Positions 1-7,078 of a DNA stretch of 15,150 bases are shown piece after piece (the first letter of the stretch is position 1; each line of letters begins with the position of its first letter). Made by a program: the position numbers and the translations under genes. This DNA is from an uncultured Flavobacteriales bacterium (GTDB taxonomy: Bacteria > Bacteroidota > Bacteroidia > Flavobacteriales > Schleiferiaceae), in contig CAIJMB010000108.1 in the NCBI GenBank assembly GCA_903821715.1, positions 1 through 15,150 of the forward strand, written 5' to 3'. The notes under the pieces were generated by a model, which saw only the letters and a program-made list of their open reading frames with translations, did no database searches and was not told where the DNA came from.

Positions 1-520
1 AGACGTCATGTGCCGCGATTGTTTTGTTGGGGAGCTGCAAACTGTTCGAAATTGTGAGTCCGCCATTGTTGTAGGCCTTGACACTGTAGGTCGACAGGTT
101 GATGGCCGCATTGGTCGGGTTGTAAATTTCTAAGGCCTTGTTGTTGCTGCTTCCTTCAAGGTATTCTGAGAAGTAAAGTTCAGAACAAGGGGCAGTAACG
201 GTGACGGTTCCGACCATGCCCATAGCGGCATGCGGGTCGCACTGGTAGGCATACTGACCGAGGGTAGTAAACACGAAGCTGTAGGTCCATGTTCCGCCTG
301 CAGTGGCTCCATTGCCAAATCCCACGGGATTGTTGGGGAACGTCGCCAGCGTGCCGTTGACGTTGTGGGTTCCGCTCACTTGGGTCCAAGTGACGGTATC
401 ACCCGCTGAAATGTATAGGGCCGCAGGGCTGAAAAAGTTCGAACCCACCTGTACTTGGTGGTTGGTGGCGGCGGCGCTGAGGCCTAAAACCGCGATAATA
501 AACGTGTAGAATTGCTTCAT
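1..520 (-). CDS. Secreted blue-copper (cupredoxin) plus lamin-tail-domain protein, 3' end missing
   Basis: 173 codons are visible and the frame stays open to the window edge, so the C-terminus is missing. An ATG at 518-520 begins a short signal peptide (about residues 1-18, ending in Ala-rich sequence). Residues about 20-110 form a plastocyanin/azurin-like domain: FFSPAALYISAGDTVTW, then SGTHNV with copper ligand H52, then CDPHAAMGM giving C94, H97 and M102. This is the C-x2-H-x4-M spacing of type 1 copper sites, and all four ligands are present. From C112 a second domain starts (LYFSEYLEGSSNNKALEIYN), a typical lamin-tail-domain opening as found in extracellular nucleases and other T9SS cargo. 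A T9SS sorting domain may follow beyond the window; this is not seen. It lies 64 nt downstream of the NHL lipoprotein gene, with its own -7-like box. Its role is unknown; redox or copper binding at the cell surface is inferred. Confidence 0.85.
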   Translation of the reverse strand, partial: MKQFYTFIIAVLGLSAAATNHQVQVGSNFFSPAALYISAGDTVTWTQVSGTHNVNGTLATFPNNPVGFGNGATAGGTWTYSFVFTTLGQYAYQCDPHAAMGMVGTVTVTAPCSELYFSEYLEGSSNNKALEIYNPTNAAINLSTYSVKAYNNGGLTISNSLQLPNKTIAAHDV

Positions 521-543
521 GGGGATCAACTTGAGTGGTTCTG

Positions 544-551
544 CAAAGGTA
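544..551 (-). promoter_or_regulatory. Candidate Bacteroidota -7 promoter box
   Basis: The minus strand reads TACCTTTG, a full match to TAnnTTTG, ending 23 nt before the ATG at 520 and lying in the only sizeable gap (521-584) of the minus-strand cluster. No TTTG -33 element is seen at the usual spacing, so this is half a consensus. If real, the copper/lamin-tail gene can be transcribed apart from the upstream operon. No hairpin terminator was recognised in this gap. Confidence 0.4.
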
Positions 552-584
552 AGTGAGGGGGTGTCGGCGGGTGTTACGGTATCG

Positions 585-1781
585 TTATTCAAAGTCTAAC
601 GTGTTTTTAAAACGACTCACGCGGCCATTGCCGGCATCGACGACGTAGAGGATTTGGCGCCAGTAGCCTACGGCGACAGGGCCGTTGAACTGCATGGGGC
701 CTGTTCCGCGGCCGCCAAACGAAACTTTAGCGTAACGGGTTTCGCCACTTGCTGGGGGTGGCGGAATGCCCTCGAGTCCGTTGGCTGTGAATTGGTATAC
801 GGAATCTTTGACTTCGTCGACCACGAATAGGTAGCGGCTCTGATCGCCCGCCATAGCGATACCTACCGGGCGCTCAAAAAGGCCAGGTTGGCCGACCCAT
901 CGGTCGGTGCGGTCTGGGTTGGGTACGCTCACGACGGGTTTGTAGTCGGCGCCAAACGGCGTTTCTACGAGACTGATTTGCTGAACTTTGAGTTCCTGAT
1001 TGGCGTCGAGGGCGGTAAACCAAAAATCGTCGCCGGCGCGCGCTGTGAACTGGGGAGGCTGGGCAAAGCTCACGATCCCCTGGGGCTGCTTGAAGTAGTT
1101 GGTGAAGAGTCCAGCAGAGGTGGTCACGCTAATGGGCGAGACATACTGGTCTTGGGCGTCAAAGAGCACCACGGCTTGGTCGGGGCCTTGGTTGGCATTG
1201 TTGCTAAGGGTTCCGCGTCGAGTGACGTAGTAGCGGTTGTTGAGCACGGGATCGGCGCTGGCAAGCACTGCGATTTGACCAAATTCAGCATTTGCGTCAC
1301 CCGTAGAAAACGTGGATTTGAAGTAAAACGGATGAACCGTTTTATGCGTGATTCGGGCATAGTTCAGCCCGTAGCCGTTGGGAACCGTTTGATTGATGCG
1401 GTAAATGGCCGGAAGCGTATAGGCTACCCCATTGATGGTGGTGTCGTGCGTTCCGATGGCCAGCAGGTCGAGGCGACGGTCCTGGCGTACCGTTTTGACT
1501 CCCGGAACGCTAAATCGCCCCTGTTCCGTTCCCGACTCGTCGAGGCAGATGATTTCTTGGGTTCCGGCGTCGACCACGTAAATAAGCTCGTCGAATCCAA
1601 TGCAGATATCGGTGGGGTGCACAAACCCGTCAAAGGCGGGCTGAATGGGCACGTAGGCGATTTCGCGGATTCCGTAGTTCGGAACCTCAATGAAGTCCAG
1701 ATCCGTCTTGGACCCGAAGTAGTCCTCGCAACTGGTCATGCTAAGGGCCAATAGGCTTAGGGCTAACGTCCAGTGCTTCAT
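585..1781 (-). CDS. NHL-repeat beta-propeller lipoprotein
   Basis: 398 aa. The start is taken at the ATG at 1779-1781, which overlaps the TGA of the upstream gene as ATGA and directly begins a lipoprotein signal (MKHWTLALSLLALSMTSC, lipidated C18). The longer frame back to 1820 would bury that signal. Acidic residues right after the cysteine (E19, D20) resemble the surface-export signals of Bacteroidota lipoproteins. NHL-like blades are visible near the start (HPTDICIGFDELIYVVDAG), near residues 315-340 (RPVGIAMAG, YLFVVDEVKDSVYQF) and at the C-terminus (GPVAVGYWRQILYVVDAGNG), so the chain is probably one propeller. No catalytic residues are recognised. Such propellers usually bind proteins or glycans. 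It is translationally coupled to the PorV-like gene, which suggests that it works at the same outer-membrane site. The ligand is unknown. Confidence 0.82.
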   Translation of the reverse strand: MKHWTLALSLLALSMTSCEDYFGSKTDLDFIEVPNYGIREIAYVPIQPAFDGFVHPTDICIGFDELIYVVDAGTQEIICLDESGTEQGRFSVPGVKTVRQDRRLDLLAIGTHDTTINGVAYTLPAIYRINQTVPNGYGLNYARITHKTVHPFYFKSTFSTGDANAEFGQIAVLASADPVLNNRYYVTRRGTLSNNANQGPDQAVVLFDAQDQYVSPISVTTSAGLFTNYFKQPQGIVSFAQPPQFTARAGDDFWFTALDANQELKVQQISLVETPFGADYKPVVSVPNPDRTDRWVGQPGLFERPVGIAMAGDQSRYLFVVDEVKDSVYQFTANGLEGIPPPPASGETRYAKVSFGGRGTGPMQFNGPVAVGYWRQILYVVDAGNGRVSRFKNTLDFE

Positions 1782-2776
1782 CGGGCAGAAGGTTGTAGGG
1801 TAAGGCTCAGTGCGGTCCACGTGCCCATTCCGGCAGTGGGTTGGACGCTGAGGTCGACGATGGCGCGAGTGCCCGCAACCGTTTGGGCCACGCCCAGACC
1901 GAGGGTCGGGAAGGGCTGGCCGGATTGGTTGAGCAGGATTCCGCTGCGCACAAAGAGCTGGTCCGCAAAGCGGTATTCAAGGCCGGCCCGGTAGTTTTCG
2001 GCGTTGTCGTTGGGGTGCACGAGCTGGGCGGCCACGTCGAGGTGGTGCTTGCCCCGTTCCAAGGCGCGGTAGTGGATTCCGATGGCGAACTCGGTGGGCA
2101 GGTTGGCAGATTCCAAGGCCGACAGTGAGTCGCGGTTGTATTCAACGGCCCAATATGAGCCCTTGAGCGACACCGGAGCCCCGAAGTTGCGCAGGACGAC
2201 GGCGAATCGAAGTCCCTCGTCCTCAAGGTGGTACTGAAATCCGACGTCGGCGGCGGCGCCCCAGCCGGTGTAGCCGGCGCTGTAGGTTTCGTTGAGCGCC
2301 TTGAGCGTGACACCTAACTGAAACTGCTCGGTAAGTTGCTGAGCGTAGGTCAGTGTGAGTGCGGATTGGGCGTCGTACAGTAGGCGACCGGTTCCTTGGG
2401 GGCGGAATTCGGTTCGTTCTTCGTACGCACCCGTTTGAAGGCGCTGAATTCCAAAGCCCCAGGCCGCACTGCGTCCTTGGATTTTGCGTGCCACAAATAC
2501 GGCACCTTGCTCTAGACCGCTTGCGCTTCCCATGGAGGTAAAGGCGATGCTGGATGCTTTGGTTCGTGCTAAGCCCGCGGGGTTGTAGCCCAGGCTGCGG
2601 GCATCGCCGCCAAGTACGCTTCCGACCGAGCCCATGGCTGCGGAAGCTATGTTGTAGTCAGTTTTTAGGAAGCTAAACGCCGCCTGGCCCGCGCGCTCGC
2701 CACCGTAGCTGGGCAGCCACTGGGCGTGCACCTGAATCCCGAGGGCCAGAGCGAGGAGGGTCAGCGTCGTCTTCAT
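1778..2776 (-). CDS. PorV/PorQ-family outer-membrane beta-barrel protein
   Basis: 332 aa with a signal peptide (MKTTLTLLALALGIQVHA, cut before Q19). The N-terminal signature of the PorV/PorQ (FadL-like) family is clear: AAFSFLKTDYNIASAAMG at about 32-49, then GGDARSLGYNPAGLA at 56-70. The rest alternates short amphipathic strands and turns as in a barrel, and the length fits PorV/PorQ members (about 300-400 aa). PorV proper shuttles T9SS cargo from the translocon to the PorU sortase, while PorQ anchors PorZ. This copy has no T9SS core gene beside it, so it is called a paralogue rather than porV. It starts at an ATGA overlap with the TonB-receptor stop (2773-2776) and ends at an ATGA overlap with the lipoprotein gene (1778-1781), which suggests fixed stoichiometry with both neighbours. 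A dedicated cargo-binding or surface-anchoring role is inferred. Confidence 0.85.
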   Translation of the reverse strand: MKTTLTLLALALGIQVHAQWLPSYGGERAGQAAFSFLKTDYNIASAAMGSVGSVLGGDARSLGYNPAGLARTKASSIAFTSMGSASGLEQGAVFVARKIQGRSAAWGFGIQRLQTGAYEERTEFRPQGTGRLLYDAQSALTLTYAQQLTEQFQLGVTLKALNETYSAGYTGWGAAADVGFQYHLEDEGLRFAVVLRNFGAPVSLKGSYWAVEYNRDSLSALESANLPTEFAIGIHYRALERGKHHLDVAAQLVHPNDNAENYRAGLEYRFADQLFVRSGILLNQSGQPFPTLGLGVAQTVAGTRAIVDLSVQPTAGMGTWTALSLTLQPSAR

Positions 2777-5613
2777 ATTTTAAACTGAAGTCCAAAGAGG
2801 ATTTGATGGGGTGGGCTGAAGCGCGAAGGGTCGCGGGGATCCAGACCGCGCTCTTGCGGACCGTTGAATTCGGGTCGCGGATCGCGCCACGTGTTGGGGA
2901 CGTCGTCGCCGTACTCGTACGCCCGACCGGTGACGGGATTGATGAGTTGTCCGTTGAAACGGTTAAGCACGTTCAGCACATCCAACGAAAACTGGATTCC
3001 GCGACCTTTCTTTTTGGTGACCAGGTCGTATGTAATGCGGGCATCCCAAGTGTGCCACGCTGTGCCTAACTTTTGAAGGTACTGGTCCACTTGTATGGCG
3101 TACTGGGGTCGACCAAGGTCGTTGGTTCCGACCAAGGCCTGAGGAGTGTAGCGGTAGCCTGCTGAACCACGGTACTGTACAAATCCGCCCAAGCCGCGCA
3201 GCGGAATTCCGAGGAAGCGCAGCGAGGTGTCCGCCTGAAAGAACCAGCTGGAATTGAGGTTCCAAGGGCGGTCCCAGGCCAAAAACTGTTCGCGGCTGAG
3301 CGGAACCTCACCTGTTTGCTCGATCTGCAGCGCCGATTCGCGGGCAGAATTCGATTTGCCCCGCGCCGACTGAAGTGAGACGTTGGATACCCAACGGGTC
3401 CAGCGGTTGAGCTGCCATTCGAGACCCAGCTCGACTCCCTGGATCCGGGCGTAGTCCTGATTGATGTACATCGTTTTGGTGACGGGCCGGCCCGTAGCAT
3501 CTAAGACAAAGACGCGGCGCGACACGATGTAGTCAAATCGGTTGGAATTGTAGGCGCTTAGCGTCACCCCAAAACTGCGGCTGAACGCGGCCTTATAGCC
3601 GACCTCATAGGCGACGTTGACTTCGGGATCGAGGTTTGGGTTGCCCAAGAAGCTCAAGAAGCTTCGGTCCTGGTAGACGGGGTCAAGTCCGGCATACACA
3701 AAACGGGGGTGCGGAAGCCGCATGCTGTGGCCGTAGTTGAAGTAGAGCACGTGGTTGGGCGTCACGGGGAAGGTCACGTCCAAGCGCGGGAGTAGGCGGG
3801 CCTTCCAGCGGAGCCCCATGAGGCCAATCGTTTTATCGAGGTAGTCGGATCGCACGGCGTCAACCACTGGCGAATTGGGGTTGGCGATTGCTTCGTCGGC
3901 AAACGTCCCCGGAGCCCACATGTTCATGCGAAGTCCGAGTGTGGCCTGAAGACCTTTGTAGGTGATGCGGTCTTCGACATAGGCACCAAATTCGCGGGGA
4001 CGCGCCTTCCAAATGTCGTTGGACGAACCGATCGAAATAGATTCGGTCGCGGTGCTGTCGTTCAGCTTAATGGGTGCACCCACCCAGGGAGCCGTCACGT
4101 CCACCCATTGGTACTCGTTCCACTGGTTCTCTGTTCCGAAGGCGACTTTGTGGACGCCGCCTGAAGGGTAGTAGTTGGCTTTGATGCGCAGGGTGTATTC
4201 CTCGACATAGTGGTCGTGCCAGGTCGGCGCGATTCCGCCGTTGTTGTACAGGCCGTCGCCGGGGCGAATGTAGACGGTGCCTGACGGGTCACCGGGATTG
4301 AACACGCTGACGGGGTACGAAATAATGTTGGCTTCGTCAAGGATTTGGTCGACGGTCTCTTCGCGGAACGGCCGTCCGTTGGCGTCCGCCCGAAGGTTGG
4401 TGAACAGGCGGCCCGCATTGACGCTCACCCCCCATTTGGGTCCAAAAATTTGCTGAAACCCGAAGACGCTCAGGTTCGAATGGTGGGTGTAGGTTGTCGC
4501 ACGGTCCAAATCCTTGCTGCGGATGTACTGGTAGCCAGGCGTCAGAAGCGCGTCCAAACCTACAATTTGCAGGCTTCGCGTGTTTTGGTTGATGTTGAGC
4601 GAATGCTGGTTGCTCAGGGTAAACTTGGCGCCCTTCCAGGCCTTAAGCCCGAGTTTGAGCGAGTGCGACCACTGGTTGTCTTGGCGCGGAGCCCACAGTG
4701 AGTCGTTGGCCTTAAATAGCGACGAGTGAAGCTGGCGCGCTACGGTCGGAAAGTAGGTGTCACTGACGTCCATGGAAGCGCTGGTGAACAGCGTTAAGCG
4801 TTTATTCGTAAACGGAATCGGGGTCGCCAATGTGGCCTCACCGCGGTCGGTAAAAAAGCTCGATGCTGTCGTCGGACGGCCCAGGTAGTCGCGCTGCCAC
4901 CGGCCCGAAACCTCGAGGCGGTCACCACCTTCACGGATTTGGGTACTGACTACGCCGCTGGATCCGCCACCAAATTCGGCACTCGCCCCGCTGGTAGTTA
5001 CTTGAATGCTCTGAATTGCCGAAGATTGCACATTGACACCAAAACCGGTGCCGGCCAAGGGATCTTGGGCGCTGATTCCGTCGACCAAGTATTCGGTTTC
5101 GTAGACACGCGCACCGCGGATTTGCAGGCCGTCGGTTGTCTTCACAACACCTGCCTGGGTGGCTACGGCGTCTTCAACGTTGCGCACGTTCATTTGGCGC
5201 AGTTCGTCGTTGCCGATTAAACGTTCGCTACCGGCTCGCTCGAGGTCTACGGCGGTCTTTTTTCCTACCACCGTAACCGTTTGCAACTCGTTGATGTCGC
5301 TTGAAAGCTTTACGTTCAGCGTTGTCGTTTGGCCGAGGTTGATTCGGACGCCGTTGATCTGCTTGGTTCCATAGCCCATCATTTGGACCTTGACGCTGAA
5401 TTCCCCCACCGGAACCTTCGGGAGCACAAATCCGCCTTGAACGTCGCTAACCGTGCTGTAGTAGGTTCCGACGATGCTGACACCCGCGCCGGGGAGCTCT
5501 TCGCCGGTCTCGGCGTCGCGCACCGTTCCGCGGAGCGCCCCAATTTTTTGGGCGGAAGCTCCGAAGCTCGCTGTAAGGGCGAGTACGACCAGAATTTTAG
5601 AGGCCAAACTCAT
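2773..5613 (-). CDS. Oar-like TonB-dependent outer-membrane receptor
   Basis: 946 aa. Signal peptide about 1-22 (ending FGASAQ). Residues about 24-105 are a carboxypeptidase-regulatory-like domain (GTVRDAETGEELPGAGV, then the GF/PVG strand pattern). A TonB-box-like segment ELQTVTVVGKK follows at 109-119. The plug lies at about 120-235, with LQIRGARVYETEYLVDGI at 163-180 and SAEFGGGSSGVV at 211-222. The remainder is a barrel rich in aromatic strand ends, finishing with LFGLQFKI. This is the SusC/Oar layout, but no SusD partner is present, so a polysaccharide locus is unlikely. Its stop overlaps the start of the PorV-like gene by 4 nt and its start overlaps the upstream lipoprotein gene by 17 nt. 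Energised import or export through the outer membrane is known for the family; the substrate here is unknown. Confidence 0.9.
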   Translation of the reverse strand: MSLASKILVVLALTASFGASAQKIGALRGTVRDAETGEELPGAGVSIVGTYYSTVSDVQGGFVLPKVPVGEFSVKVQMMGYGTKQINGVRINLGQTTTLNVKLSSDINELQTVTVVGKKTAVDLERAGSERLIGNDELRQMNVRNVEDAVATQAGVVKTTDGLQIRGARVYETEYLVDGISAQDPLAGTGFGVNVQSSAIQSIQVTTSGASAEFGGGSSGVVSTQIREGGDRLEVSGRWQRDYLGRPTTASSFFTDRGEATLATPIPFTNKRLTLFTSASMDVSDTYFPTVARQLHSSLFKANDSLWAPRQDNQWSHSLKLGLKAWKGAKFTLSNQHSLNINQNTRSLQIVGLDALLTPGYQYIRSKDLDRATTYTHHSNLSVFGFQQIFGPKWGVSVNAGRLFTNLRADANGRPFREETVDQILDEANIISYPVSVFNPGDPSGTVYIRPGDGLYNNGGIAPTWHDHYVEEYTLRIKANYYPSGGVHKVAFGTENQWNEYQWVDVTAPWVGAPIKLNDSTATESISIGSSNDIWKARPREFGAYVEDRITYKGLQATLGLRMNMWAPGTFADEAIANPNSPVVDAVRSDYLDKTIGLMGLRWKARLLPRLDVTFPVTPNHVLYFNYGHSMRLPHPRFVYAGLDPVYQDRSFLSFLGNPNLDPEVNVAYEVGYKAAFSRSFGVTLSAYNSNRFDYIVSRRVFVLDATGRPVTKTMYINQDYARIQGVELGLEWQLNRWTRWVSNVSLQSARGKSNSARESALQIEQTGEVPLSREQFLAWDRPWNLNSSWFFQADTSLRFLGIPLRGLGGFVQYRGSAGYRYTPQALVGTNDLGRPQYAIQVDQYLQKLGTAWHTWDARITYDLVTKKKGRGIQFSLDVLNVLNRFNGQLINPVTGRAYEYGDDVPNTWRDPRPEFNGPQERGLDPRDPSRFSPPHQILFGLQFKI

Positions 5614-7069
5614 CGATCAGAACTTTTTGAAGGAGGTTGCGGCGAAGTTGGCCACTTTGAGCGTCCAGGCGGTGCAGGTCGAAGGACAGAAACACGGTTT
5701 GAACAGCGCCTTGGCGGCGGCGAAGCACCCCGAGGAGGTTGTCGCCCTGCCAGCCCGAAAGCTTGGTCAGCTGGCCGCGGTAGAGGACTTCGGCGTCGGC
5801 ACTCGACACCATCGGAGTCAGTCCGATCAGCACGTTCGACGCCTTGAGGTTGGGGAATCCGGTCTTTTGGGCGACCACCGCGGAATCCGTAACCAAACGG
5901 ACCTGCCCCGAGCTCGTGACCAGGCCGTCGATGGGAAGGGTTCCAACCAAGTCGCTGAGGTCAGAGGTCGCACTGAACGAGGCGCTGACGAGCAATTTGC
6001 CGCCCGCTTCACCAAAGCGCTGCAGCGCCGGAGCCATATGGGCCAAGGGCAACTTCGTAGCACCAGTCTGCGGGTCAAGCATGACCGAGGACGCGCTGTA
6101 CACGATCAAGGCGTCATAACCCCGAAGGATGTGTCGAAACCCAGGGTTCCACGAGCGCGGACGGTCGATGCCACTGTTGCTCAGCAGGTCAATGAGGTCA
6201 AATTCGACACCCAGCGCAGCCAAGTCAGACGCCCATGCGATGTCGGCTGCAGCACTGTGGCTGGCGACGACAAGCACGTCGGCTGTGGGCATGCGCACCG
6301 TGGTAGCAGGTGCGGTGTCGGCCGCAGACCACGAACCTGCGAGGTCACGCGCTCTGATTTCGATGAGGTTGGCCACCGACGTATCTAAAGCATAGCCCCA
6401 GTTGGCCGCTGCGAGCTCTTGGCTACCGTAGTAGAGTTCGGTCGCCCCCGTAGCCGTCAGTACGAGGCTAATGAGCTTTTGGTTGGGATCTATGGGCCGC
6501 CAGGCTCCACCGTTCAGCCGAAGTTCGATGTCGGTAATGCTACTCGAACCGTCGGGGTCGTTGGCGGTCCACTGAAACGTCACGGCGTTCCACACTGCGG
6601 CCTCGGGAAAGCTACCGTCCAAAAATTCCGCGCTCGGTGGGCTGTTTTTAATTGGAACTAGGAGCCGGGCAGGCGAGGGGTCGATGCCCCCTTCGTTGTC
6701 GATGCTGCGCACCTCCACGGTGAGGTCTGCCGTATCAATTCCCGCCGGTATGGCCAGCACGAGCGTACTGTCGGTGCCCAAAGTGCGCGTCCAGTCGCCT
6801 CCTGCCACGCGGAGTTCGTAGGCCGCCACGTAGCCGTCGGCATCGCTGCCGAGCCACGACAGTGTGACCACCGAATTCAGGCGGTCGGGACCCGAAAGCG
6901 CAATCGTATCAAGCGAAATACGCGTTTCTGGCAGCTGGTTATCGACCGGAGTTCCGGGTTCGCAACTCGCCAGTAAGCCTGCCGTTACGCATCCAAACGC
7001 CACAGCGCGCAGGCTCCCGGCCAAGGGCCAGGAGCTGCGGACGTGCTTTGAGCGTTTACGGACAAGCAT
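5597..7069 (-). CDS. Surface lipoprotein with Ig/FN3-like domains and a GATase-like C-terminal domain
   Basis: 490 aa. A basic N-terminus (RKRSKHVR), a hydrophobic stretch at about 16-35 and a lipobox LASC put the lipidated cysteine at C36. Residues about 46-142 look like an Ig or fibronectin-III-like domain (TLSWLGSDADGYVAAYELRV), and about 145-260 a second one (VTFQWTANDPDGSSSITDIE). Residues about 262-490 resemble an alpha/beta, class I GATase-like fold: a beta strand ADVLVVAS, an AWASDLAALGVEFDLIDL helix-strand, YDALIVYSA, then GGKLLVSASFS. The serine-rich stretch stands where a nucleophile cysteine would be expected, so enzyme activity is doubtful. It ends with the RRNLLQKVLIDEFGL helix. 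It starts 9 nt after the OB-fold gene and its last 17 nt overlap the TonB receptor gene. A surface accessory role is inferred; the exact family is not recognised. Confidence 0.72.
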   Translation of the reverse strand: MLVRKRSKHVRSSWPLAGSLRAVAFGCVTAGLLASCEPGTPVDNQLPETRISLDTIALSGPDRLNSVVTLSWLGSDADGYVAAYELRVAGGDWTRTLGTDSTLVLAIPAGIDTADLTVEVRSIDNEGGIDPSPARLLVPIKNSPPSAEFLDGSFPEAAVWNAVTFQWTANDPDGSSSITDIELRLNGGAWRPIDPNQKLISLVLTATGATELYYGSQELAAANWGYALDTSVANLIEIRARDLAGSWSAADTAPATTVRMPTADVLVVASHSAAADIAWASDLAALGVEFDLIDLLSNSGIDRPRSWNPGFRHILRGYDALIVYSASSVMLDPQTGATKLPLAHMAPALQRFGEAGGKLLVSASFSATSDLSDLVGTLPIDGLVTSSGQVRLVTDSAVVAQKTGFPNLKASNVLIGLTPMVSSADAEVLYRGQLTKLSGWQGDNLLGVLRRRQGAVQTVFLSFDLHRLDAQSGQLRRNLLQKVLIDEFGL

Positions 7070-7078
7070 GTGAAGTAC

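Noticed and set aside
888..1754. Plus-strand frame of 288 codons opposite the NHL lipoprotein gene
   Set aside because: It lies wholly antisense to a gene with a clear lipobox, NHL blades and operon coupling. Its translation shows no signal peptide, domain or sensible composition.
1782..1820. Upstream extension of the NHL lipoprotein (13 residues)
   Set aside because: It would overlap the PorV-like gene further and bury the lipoprotein signal peptide; the ATGA overlap supports the start at 1781.
1778..2776. Core T9SS gene cluster with porV itself
   Set aside because: No PorU, PorK-N, PorP or SprA-like gene is nearby; the context fits an accessory PorV/PorQ paralogue.
2773..5613. SusC/SusD-type polysaccharide utilisation locus
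   Set aside because: There is a SusC-like receptor but no SusD homologue, glycoside hydrolase or sugar regulator in the window.
5474..6388. Plus-strand frame of 304 codons across the TonB-receptor start and the GATase-like lipoprotein gene
   Set aside because: It crosses two well-supported minus-strand genes and is rich in Arg, Gln, His and Val runs typical of antisense shadows in GC-rich DNA.
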